In this document: positions 8,287-13,641 of the stretch, piece after piece
How positions within the stretch are numbered: position 1 is the first letter of the stretch
How the letters are laid out: every line of letters starts with the position of its first letter
Assembly (NCBI GenBank): GCA_041398965.1
Contig: JAWKTT010000061.1
Coordinates: 1 to 15,116 of the forward strand
Length of the DNA stretch: 15,116 nucleotides
Source: JAWKTT01 sp041398965
Lineage (GTDB): Bacteria; Planctomycetota; Planctomycetia; Planctomycetales; Planctomycetaceae
Direction: 5' to 3'
Translations under genes and position numbers: made by a program
The notes under the pieces: model-generated
Database searches by the model: none
Seen by the model: the letters and a program-made list of their open reading frames with translations, nothing else
What the model was told of the DNA's origin: nothing

Positions 8287-8711
8287 CTAGATCGTCACTC
8301 GATCGCGGTGGTCGTACTCGTCAAGTTCAAACTTCCGTTGAATCTTCCAGACTCCCTCCTCCTTCACGAGCACGTAAATAAAACGGCGGTCACGCCGCGT
8401 GTCATGGGTCTCGACTTCAGCGACAGAGGGACTAATCTCTCGCGTGGCCACGATGGTTTGCTTGGAAGGGTCATACTTCGGCGGCCTCTGGAATGTCGTC
8501 CACCGCATCGTCCCGTCGACCGACTTGCTGACGAAGTCATCCCAGAAGGCACGTATCCCGTCCTTACATCTCTGCTCCTCTTCCTTCGGTGATATTTCCC
8601 TGCGCCTCATCGCATCGGAGAGCAATGCACACATCACTTCCCACTCATTCATTGCACAAGAAAGTCTACGATAGTTTTATCCGGGCACCGGGTTTTTGAA
8701 CTCTCTGACAT
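8287..8711 (-). pseudogene. NTF2-fold-like immunity gene copy 1, N-terminal frameshift
   Basis: The original start is the ATG at 8711 (MSESSKTRCPD), but that frame stops at 8649 (codons caa tga) because one base is missing compared with intact copy 2. An internal ATG at 8652 opens the correct frame for 121 residues (MNEWEVMCALLSDAMRRRE to RVTI), so a product lacking about 20 N-terminal residues is possible. The remaining sequence has the layout of NTF2-fold immunity proteins: an N-terminal helix pair, then YDPSKQTIVATREISP, then RFIYVLVKEEGVWKIQRKF as the final strands. Its C-terminal end (FELDEYDHRDRVTI) differs from the other copies. It is the last copy of the array. Confidence 0.65.
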
Positions 8712-8736
8712 CCCAAACTCCATCAATAGTGTTGTA
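8677..8736 (-). pseudogene. Toxin 3'-tail fossil upstream of immunity copy 1
   Basis: In the frame used by the toxin this stretch reads YNTIDGVWDVREFKNPVPG and then TAA. It aligns with the last residues of the endonuclease toxin at 10606 (YYTVDGVEYVKPFPNPVPT, stop). It overlaps the immunity start by 35 nt, exactly as in the intact pair. The rest of the toxin domain is absent, so this is a deletion remnant. Confidence 0.75.
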
Positions 8737-8768
8737 ACAACCGATACAGCACTGACCATCTCTCGAAG

Positions 8769-9194
8769 CTATATCGGTTCCTTATCCCGATAATCATACT
8801 CGTCGACCCTGAACTTCCGTTGTATCTTCCAGACTCCCGCCTCCTTCACGAGGACGTAAATGAATCGATAGTCACGCCGCGTGTCATGGGTCTCGACTTC
8901 AGCGACAGAGGGACTAATCTCTCGCGTGGCGACGATGGTTTGCTTGGCGGGGTCATATTCCGGCGGAGTCTGGAATGTCGTCCACCGCATCGTCCCGTCG
9001 ACCGACTTGCTGACGAAGTCATCCCAGAAGGCACGGATTCCGTCCTTGCCCCGTTGCTCAGCTTCGTCCCACGAAATTTCCCCTCGCCTCCGCGCATCAA
9101 GGGTAACCGCGCGCAAGGACTCCCATCCATTCATCTCAGTTAGAAAAGCGGCGACGGTCTCAGCCGGGCACCGGGTTCCCGAAATCTCTGACAT
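8769..9194 (-). CDS. NTF2-fold-like immunity protein, intact copy 2
   Basis: This is a 141-residue protein from ATG 9194 (MSEISGTRCPAETVAAFL) to stop 8769. The start is chosen over the upstream in-frame codon at 9242 because it matches the start of copy 5 and has GGAG six bases upstream. It keeps the full N-terminal helix lost from copies 1, 3 and 4. Key segments are FLTEMNGWESLRAVTLDARR, GIRAFWDDFVSKSVDG, YDPAKQTIVATREISPSVAE and YRFIYVLVKEAGVWKIQRKF, the last typical of the terminal sheet of NTF2-fold immunity proteins. By family analogy it would be a cytoplasmic protein that binds and neutralises a cognate nuclease toxin. Its toxin partner survives only as a tail fossil. Its 3' end is identical in DNA to that of copy 5. 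Confidence 0.72.
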   Translation of the reverse strand: MSEISGTRCPAETVAAFLTEMNGWESLRAVTLDARRRGEISWDEAEQRGKDGIRAFWDDFVSKSVDGTMRWTTFQTPPEYDPAKQTIVATREISPSVAEVETHDTRRDYRFIYVLVKEAGVWKIQRKFRVDEYDYRDKEPI

Positions 9195-9219
9195 CCCAAA
9201 CTCCATCAATAGTGTTGTA
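9160..9219 (-). pseudogene. Toxin 3'-tail fossil upstream of immunity copy 2
   Basis: The toxin-frame translation is YNTIDGVWDVRDFGNPVPG followed by TGA. It is the most distinct of the four fossils (DFGN instead of EFKN) and its stop is TGA, as in the intact toxin. The overlap with the immunity start is again 35 nt. Confidence 0.75.
9201..9204 (-). promoter_or_regulatory. Ribosome-binding site of immunity copy 2, inside the toxin-tail fossil
   Basis: GGAG lies six bases before the ATG at 9194. It is made from the toxin codons for Asp-Gly-Val (gat gga gtt). The same element at the same spacing is present before every other copy, so the fossil still supplies the translation signal. Confidence 0.6.
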
Positions 9220-9251
9220 GCAACCGATACAGCACTGACCATCTCTCGAAG

Positions 9252-9676
9252 CTATATCGGTACATTGTCCCGATAATCATACTCGTCGACCCTGAATTTC
9301 CGTTGAATCTTCCAGACTCCCTCCTCTTTCACGAGGACGTAAATGAATCGACGGTCACGCCGCGTGTCATGGGTCTCGACTTCAGCGACAGAGGGACTAA
9401 TCTCTCGCGTGGCCACGATGGTTTGCTTGGAAGGGTCATACTTCGGCGGCCTCTGGAATGTCGTCCACCGCATCGTCCCGTCGACCGACTTGCTGACGAA
9501 GTCATCCCAGAAGGCACGTATCCCGTCCTTACATCTCTGCTCCTCTTCCTTCGGTGATATTTCCCTGCGCCTCATCGCATCGGAGAGCAATGCACACATC
9601 ACTTCCCACTCATTCATTGCACAAGAAAGTCTACGATAGTTTTATCCGGGCACCGGGTTTTTGAACTCTCTGACAT
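9252..9676 (-). pseudogene. NTF2-fold-like immunity gene copy 3, N-terminal frameshift
   Basis: It carries the same missing base as copies 1 and 4: the ATG at 9676 leads to a stop after 20 codons, while an internal ATG at 9617 opens 121 residues in the correct frame (MNEWEVMC to YRDNVPI). The body is otherwise intact, with the IQRKFRVDEYDYRD ending of copies 2 and 5. A shortened product is possible only if the internal start is used; no strong ribosome-binding site precedes it (the upstream bases are cttgtgca). Confidence 0.65.
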
Positions 9677-9701
9677 CCCAAACTCCATCAATAGTGTTGT
9701 A
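9642..9701 (-). pseudogene. Toxin 3'-tail fossil upstream of immunity copy 3
   Basis: It has the same toxin-frame reading as the fossil at 8677 (YNTIDGVWDVREFKNPVPG, TAA) with the same 35-nt overlap. The sequence identity with the fossils at 8677 and 10123 indicates recent duplication. Confidence 0.75.
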
Positions 9702-9733
9702 ACAACCGATACAGCACTGACCATCTCTCGAAG

Positions 9734-10157
9734 CTATATCGGTACATTGTCCCGATAATCATACTCGTCGACCCTGAATTTCCGTTGAATCTTCCAGACT
9801 CCTCCTCTTTCACGAGGACGTAAATGAATCGACGGTCACGCCGCGTGTCATGGGTCTCGACTTCAGCGACAGAGGGACTAATCTCTCGCGTGGCCACGAT
9901 GGTTTGCTTGGAAGGGTCATACTTCGGCGGCCTCTGGAATGTCGTCCACCGCATCGTCCCGTCGACCGACTTGCTGACGAAGTCATCCCAGAAGGCACGT
10001 ATCCCGTCCTTACATCTCTGCTCCTCTTCCTTCGGTGATATTTCCCTGCGCCTCATCGCATCGGAGAGCAATGCACACATCACTTCCCACTCATTCATTG
10101 CACAAGAAAGTCTACGATAGTTTTATCCGGGCACCGGGTTTTTGAACTCTCTGACAT
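9734..10157 (-). pseudogene. NTF2-fold-like immunity gene copy 4, two frameshifts
   Basis: It has the shared N-terminal lesion (ATG 10157, stop after 20 codons; internal ATG 10098) plus a private one-base deletion near 9801, where ccc in copy 3 is cc here. The second lesion diverts the frame after VLVKEE into unrelated residues and runs past the normal stop at 9734 to 9688. The terminal strands that complete the NTF2-like sheet are therefore lost, and this copy is almost certainly non-functional. Confidence 0.75.
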
Positions 10158-10182
10158 CCCAAACTCCATCAATAGTGTTGTA
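10123..10182 (-). pseudogene. Toxin 3'-tail fossil upstream of immunity copy 4
   Basis: It reads YNTIDGVWDVREFKNPVPG, TAA in the toxin frame and overlaps the original immunity start at 10157 by 35 nt. It lies between immunity copies 5 and 4, the first place in the array where a toxin body must have been lost. Confidence 0.75.
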
Positions 10183-10214
10183 ACAACCGATACAGCACTG
10201 ACCATCTCTCGAAG

Positions 10215-10640
10215 CTATATCGGTTCCTTATCCCGATAATCATACTCGTCGACCCTGAACTTCCGTTGTATCTTCCAGACTCCCGCCTCCTTCACGAGGA
10301 CGTAAATGAATCGATAGTCGCGCAAAGTATCATGCGTCTCAACTTCAGCGACCGAGGGTGTGATCTCTTGTGTGGCCACGACCGTCTGCTTGGAAGGGTC
10401 GTAGTCGTAAGGCTTAGCATATGACTTGCTTCGGAAGTCACACTGAACTGACGAGCTGACAAATCGACTCCAAAATCCCTCCAGTCCCCGTACCCGGCCT
10501 AGTTCATCATCCTTCGGGCTAATTTCTCGACGATCATGGGCATCTGCAAGTTTCCAGGCGAGCATCTCCCACGCACACATCTGTTCAATGAAACCCATCA
10601 CTGTTTCAGGTGGGGACAGGATTTGGGAATGGCTTGACAT
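10215..10640 (-). CDS. NTF2-fold-like immunity protein, copy 5, cognate of the adjacent toxin
   Basis: This is a 141-residue protein starting MSSHSQILSPPETVMGFIEQ. The ATG lies inside the end of the toxin gene (35-nt overlap) with GGAG six bases upstream. It is the most diverged copy: the N-terminal two thirds differ from copies 1-4 (MCAWEMLAWKLADAHDRRE, GLEGFWSRFVSSSVQCDF), while YDPSKQTVVATQEITPSVAE and YRFIYVLVKEAGVWKIQRKF are conserved. The overlap with the toxin makes it the presumed cognate immunity protein, predicted to bind and block the nuclease in the cytoplasm. Both frames of the overlap are constrained, which supports this being the ancestral arrangement. Confidence 0.78.
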   Translation of the reverse strand: MSSHSQILSPPETVMGFIEQMCAWEMLAWKLADAHDRREISPKDDELGRVRGLEGFWSRFVSSSVQCDFRSKSYAKPYDYDPSKQTVVATQEITPSVAEVETHDTLRDYRFIYVLVKEAGVWKIQRKFRVDEYDYRDKEPI

Positions 10641-11075
10641 ACTCTACTCCATCAACGGTGTAATAATACTTGACTTTATCTGGACGTGTTCCAAAGTTAT
10701 CGGCGTTGTACTCAAACTCGATTCTCACTCTCACCCTCTTCCCCTTCGCCACTTCTTCGGCAATCCCCTTCTCCCATGCGGCAAAATCCCCCCGATTGAT
10801 GCCCGGATTCTGACTGAAGATGTTGTCACTATACTTCCCCCCACGCCCCCCCAGCAACTTACCAATGATGTGCCCCGCATCATCCCCCTCCTCCATCGCC
10901 TCCCGCGCCGCCCGCGTGCTCGGTGATCCCGCATACAAGTTCTCGACCCCAATGTCCGCTTCAGGCGGGGTGGCATTTTCATTGGTTTGGGTGCCCTCGC
11001 TTGCGTGGGCATGCTGGGGCGGGAACAATCGAGGGGTGGGGAGTTGATGTTGTCGTTCAGAGTCGACAGGGACAG
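10606..11075 (-). pseudogene. Polymorphic toxin C-terminal domain: DNA/RNA non-specific endonuclease, 5'-truncated
   Basis: The open frame has no recognisable start and is cut upstream by the REP doublet. Its last about 100 residues match the Endonuclea_NS_2 type toxin domain: GDDAGHIIGKLLGG (catalytic His in DAGH), then IFSQNPGINRGDFAAWEKG (the conserved Gln-Asn and Asn-Arg-Gly), then GKRVRVRIEFEY and the terminal KYYYTVDGVEY. Upstream of the domain lies a low-complexity linker (PTPRLFPPQHAHASEGTQTN), as expected between a toxin trunk and its tip. The catalytic residues look intact, so the domain itself may be competent, but no trunk, secretion signal or promoter is attached here. It could be an orphan tip used as a recombination donor for a full toxin elsewhere in the genome. 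An in-frame ATG just before GDDAGH could start a small product. Confidence 0.75.
10647..10650 (-). promoter_or_regulatory. Ribosome-binding site of immunity copy 5 inside the toxin gene
   Basis: GGAG, formed by the toxin codons for Asp-Gly-Val, lies six bases before the immunity ATG at 10640. This places the immunity translation signal inside the toxin coding sequence and suggests coupled translation. Confidence 0.6.
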
Positions 11076-11140
11076 TAGGGGCCGCTGCGCGGACCGAAGC
11101 GAGGACGTCTACTTGAACACGGTCCGCACAGCGGACCCTA
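11076..11140 (+). repeat. Inverted REP doublet (REPIN-like palindrome)
   Basis: Two 20-base arms, 11076-11095 (taggggccgctgcgcggacc) and 11121-11140 (ggtccgcacagcggacccta), are inverted copies matching at 18 of 20 positions around a 25-base spacer. Each arm is also its own hairpin; the right one has a perfect 7-bp stem (ggtccgc/gcggacc) with a 3-base loop. Two inverted REPs with a spacer is the REPIN format mobilised by REP-associated transposases, and a fragment of such a transposase lies at 7247-7486. The element cuts the toxin gene's upstream side, and its right arm is followed at once by the group II intron. Confidence 0.7.
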
Positions 11141-11620
11141 GTGCGCCTGTGAGTGTGTTTGGTTTGAGAGGTGGAAGTCCTCTTCAGGTGGACGCTCTCC
11201 GGCCTGTATCTGAAAGTCACAGCGTCGTCGTGAGGCGGGGTGGGAAGCGACTGGAGGAGAATGAATAGTCCGTAACGAAAGTGAACTCGATTTGGCCTTG
11301 GAATGGCAGCGAGCCTGCTAGGGAATGGCGAAGCTCAAACTGACGAAAGTCGGAAGTCCATGGCGCTGAGGGGTAGCGTGTGAAAGCGATCATGGGAGCA
11401 ATCAGGTTGTTAGAGACGGAATGTTCGGAAGGCCAAACACATGAAGCAGGGAGACCTGTTCGGTATTCAGTGTGGTGTTCATGTGCCGTAATTCCGAGTG
11501 ATCGGGCATCCGTGTACGAAGAGCCAACCGGGCAGGAGTCAGCGTGTCCATAGTCGCGATGAAGCAGGGTAATTCTCGGGGAGCGAAGGGACACAGGAAG
11601 GTCGATGTGGAAGATTCCTT

Positions 11621-12970
11621 ATGGTGCAACAACAATCAGCACCAGTATCTGGTCACGATCCTCGTGAACGGATTAAACCGGCTGAAGATGTTCGTTCCCG
11701 TTGGGAATGGACAGAAGCATCCGTATGGAGCGACCGCATGTTGACGGCACTTGAACAAGGTGTGAAAGGAGGGAAATGGTTCAGCTTGATGGATAAGGTT
11801 TACTCCGAAGAAAACCTCTATTGGTCTTGGGTGCAAGTCGCCCAGAATGATGGGGCAGCCGGAGTAGGCCATGTTTCGATTGATGAATTTGCGAAGCAAC
11901 TGGCTGCGAACTTAAAACGTCTCACGCAGACTTTGCGGGAGAATCTCTATCAACCGCAAGACGTGAAACGTGTCTGGATTCCTAAGCCGGGTTCGCAAGA
12001 ACAACGCCCTCTCGGGATACCGACAGTTCGCGACCGCGTGGTGCAGACGGCCCTTCGCAACGTGATTGAGCCGATCTTCGAGAGAGACTTCGCCGAGCAG
12101 AGTTACGGCTTTCGTCCCGGACGAGGCTGTAAGGATGCTCTCAGGCGAGTCGATCAATTGATGAAGCAAGGTTATCGTTATGTTGTGGACGCCGACCTCA
12201 AAAGCTATTTCGACACAATTCCCCACGATAGGTTAATGGATCGCATCCAGGAAAAGATCAGCGATGGACGTGTGCTATCGTTGATTGAGATGTTCCTTCA
12301 ACAAAGTGTGTTGGATGATTGCAAACGCTGGACACCGGAAACCGGCAGTCCACAGGGGGCAGTGATCTCACCCTTGTTGAGTAACATTTATCTCAATCCG
12401 CTCGACCATCTGCTGGCTGAGTCGGGTTATGAAATGGTGCGTTACGCTGACAACTTCGTGATTTTGTGTCGCACTGCTGATGAGGCTACCGCTGCGTTGG
12501 CTCTGGTACAGCAATGGATAACCGACAACGGTTTGACGTTGCATCCGGAAAAGACTCGCATCGTCCATATCGATGCAGAAAGCTTTGATTTTCTGGGGTA
12601 CTCGTTCTTCGGTGAGCATCGCTGGCCGAAAAAGAAAAGCCTGAAGAAACTCAAGGATACGCTTCGACAAAAGACGAAACGTGCCCACGGTCATAGCTTG
12701 CAATATATCATCAACGATGTGAACCAAACATTACGTGGTTGGTTTGAATACTTCAAGCACGCCCACAAATGGACGTTCAATCGCATCGATTCCTGGCTAC
12801 GAATGCGACTGCGTTCGATCCTGCGTAAACGCGCTGGGAGAAAAGGCCGCGGCCGTGGCTGGGACCATCATCGTTGGAAGAACTCCTTCTTTGCCGCACC
12901 CAGAGGGTACCCGGGGCTGTTCACCCTGACAACCGCCCATGACTTGGCCTGTCAATCCTCTTCGAGGTAA
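11621..12970 (+). CDS. ltrA: Group II intron reverse transcriptase/maturase, YADN variant
   Basis: This 449-residue intron-encoded protein would support splicing and reverse transcription of its own intron. The ATG at 11621 has GGAAG seven bases upstream. Visible RT blocks in order are IPKPGSQEQRPLGIPTVRDR, SYGFRPGRGCKDAL, VVDADLKSYFDTIP (catalytic Asp192), GSPQGAVISPLLSNIYL, RYADNFVILC (Tyr275-Asn278) and FLGYSF, followed by the maturase X domain (about 330-400, LRGWFEYFKH) and a basic C-terminus ending in GLFTLTTAHDLACQSS. There is no HNH endonuclease domain. The usual YADD box is YADN, so the second catalytic aspartate is replaced and polymerase activity may be reduced or lost while splicing help could remain. 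The symbol is the family name. Confidence 0.9.
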   Translation: MVQQQSAPVSGHDPRERIKPAEDVRSRWEWTEASVWSDRMLTALEQGVKGGKWFSLMDKVYSEENLYWSWVQVAQNDGAAGVGHVSIDEFAKQLAANLKRLTQTLRENLYQPQDVKRVWIPKPGSQEQRPLGIPTVRDRVVQTALRNVIEPIFERDFAEQSYGFRPGRGCKDALRRVDQLMKQGYRYVVDADLKSYFDTIPHDRLMDRIQEKISDGRVLSLIEMFLQQSVLDDCKRWTPETGSPQGAVISPLLSNIYLNPLDHLLAESGYEMVRYADNFVILCRTADEATAALALVQQWITDNGLTLHPEKTRIVHIDAESFDFLGYSFFGEHRWPKKKSLKKLKDTLRQKTKRAHGHSLQYIINDVNQTLRGWFEYFKHAHKWTFNRIDSWLRMRLRSILRKRAGRKGRGRGWDHHRWKNSFFAAPRGYPGLFTLTTAHDLACQSSSR

Positions 12971-12984
12971 AACCACCAACCGGA

Positions 12985-13061
12985 GAGCCGTGTGCGGGAA
13001 ACCCGCCCGCACGGCTCGGAGCGAGGGGAGACTCAACTCAATGAGTCTTCCCTACCCCTAT
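12985..13061 (+). ncRNA. Group II intron domains V and VI
   Basis: Domain V (12985-13017, 33 nt) has the outer stem gagccgtg/cacggctc, a two-base bulge and an inner gcggg/cccgc stem with an A-rich loop, and keeps the catalytic AGC near its 5' side. Domain VI follows with the stem agactc/gagtct; A13054, eight bases from the 3' end, is the likely branch-point adenosine. Both domains look intact. Confidence 0.85.
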
Positions 13062-13208
13062 CACAAACTCTTTGGCTATCTCCAATAAAGGACGCAGCAC
13101 TTTGCTGTGGCACGGCAGGCTTTCATCGACGACCACATCACGCGCTTTGCCTGAAGCGAGAATGCTGACTGTAAAATGCCCATGTTCGCGAACGTGTTTG
13201 GGGGCCAT
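13038..13208 (-). pseudogene. Small unrecognised ORF interrupted by the group II intron
   Basis: From ATG 13208 the frame reads MAPKHVREHGHFTVSILAS and continues through GKARDVVVDESLPCHSKVL to AKEFV at 13062, 49 codons with a soluble, protein-like composition. In the genome it then enters the antisense intron and stops at 13038. In the ancestral intron-free site the next codon would be TAG, formed by the first bases of the REP arm. An in-frame TGA lies just upstream of the ATG, so this is either a very small gene or the 3' end of a longer gene that has been frameshifted. I do not recognise the family. Confidence 0.35.
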
Positions 13209-13279
13209 TGAACTTCACTCACAAATGTTGCCACCGCCCGCAACACGATCGCGATCACCCAGCCGCCTTTAAACAACGA

Positions 13280-13576
13280 TCATTCCAATTCGCGGCTGAC
13301 CGGCGACTTGTGTGCATTACTTTGCTCGTCCGCGGTTGGCGTTTTATCGCTGTCCATTGGTGTTGGCCCACCCAGTGCGGCAATGCATGATCGACGAAAA
13401 CCAACATATCCGAACCCGATGGTCAGCAAACAGTATAACGAAATCGCGATTGGACTCGCACCATGTTCAAGCATTCTAGGAGTATCGAGGTAGCGGTCAC
13501 CAGCACGGCCAGCGCGCACTTTGGGTGGTTTGGGTTGCCGGGGCGGGCTTGCGCTCGGGTGGACAGGTTGATACAT
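13280..13576 (-). CDS. Small hypothetical protein with one membrane segment
   Basis: A 98-residue ORF begins with ATG 13576, preceded by AGGA at a six-base spacing. The N-terminus is proline- and lysine-rich (HPSASPPRQPKPPK), residues about 41-62 are hydrophobic (SPIAISLYCLLTIGFGYVGF), and the C-terminal 35 residues are polar and charged. I recognise no family. It lies between the intron-cut ORF and the IS relic on the same strand and could be a short membrane protein or the front of a broken gene. A 61-codon frame on the other strand (13308-13493) is the alternative; the minus strand is preferred for its ribosome-binding site and amino-acid composition. Confidence 0.35.
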   Translation of the reverse strand: MYQPVHPSASPPRQPKPPKVRAGRAGDRYLDTPRMLEHGASPIAISLYCLLTIGFGYVGFRRSCIAALGGPTPMDSDKTPTADEQSNAHKSPVSRELE

Positions 13577-13641
13577 AGTCGATCCTGAAAAAGTCTTTCG
13601 GGGCCGACTTCGGTTTTGGGGGGGGAGAGTTGGGGGGTGAA

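Larger units (their letters stand above)
8287..10640 (-). repeat. Tandem array of five ~482-bp toxin-tail/immunity units
   Basis: The same marker sequence (atgggtctcgac or its variant) recurs at 8404, 8886, 9369, 9850 and 10332, giving spacings of 482, 483, 481 and 482 bases. Each unit is an immunity gene plus, in its spacer, a fossil of the toxin 3' end. Units 1, 3 and 4 are nearly identical over most of their length, unit 2 is moderately diverged, and unit 5 (next to the toxin) is the most diverged in its 5' and middle parts. The 481-bp step reflects a single-base deletion in copy 4. The array is best explained by serial duplication through unequal recombination. Confidence 0.92.
11141..13061 (+). 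mobile_element. Group II intron with encoded maturase
   Basis: The 5' end is GTGCG, the consensus start of group II introns, and the 3' end is CTAT after domain VI, giving 1921 bases. The first about 480 bases (11141-11620) are the structured ribozyme domains I-III/IV with no gene of their own. The maturase follows in the domain IV position, then domains V and VI. A taggg at 11319-11323 could act as EBS1 pairing with the ccctа-type exon end (cccta, 11136-11140). The insertion point lies three bases after a perfect hairpin, the target type used by group IIC introns, though the subclass is not proven here. The intron runs opposite to the toxin cluster. Confidence 0.88.

Noticed and set aside
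8287..10640. Regular spacing of identical sequence considered as a CRISPR or satellite array
   Set aside because: The period is about 482 bp with coding content in every unit; no short direct repeats with unique spacers are present.
11141..11220. Upstream extension of the toxin frame into the intron (frame open to 11220)
   Set aside because: The extension is antisense intron and REP sequence; the toxin homology is confined to about 10606-10910, so the apparent N-terminus is not real.
11217..11594. A 125-codon frame on - inside the 5' part of the group II intron
   Set aside because: It is antisense to the structured ribozyme domains, which explain this stretch. No domain is recognisable.
11621..12970. 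Reverse transcriptase considered as a retron, DGR or defence RT
   Set aside because: It has a maturase X domain and is enclosed by GTGCG and clear domains V/VI, so it is an ordinary intron-encoded protein. No template/variable repeat pair or msr/msd was seen.
13308..13493. A 61-codon frame on + with a hydrophobic start
   Set aside because: It is antisense to the 98-residue minus-strand ORF, which has a better ribosome-binding site and a more protein-like composition. Neither is certain.
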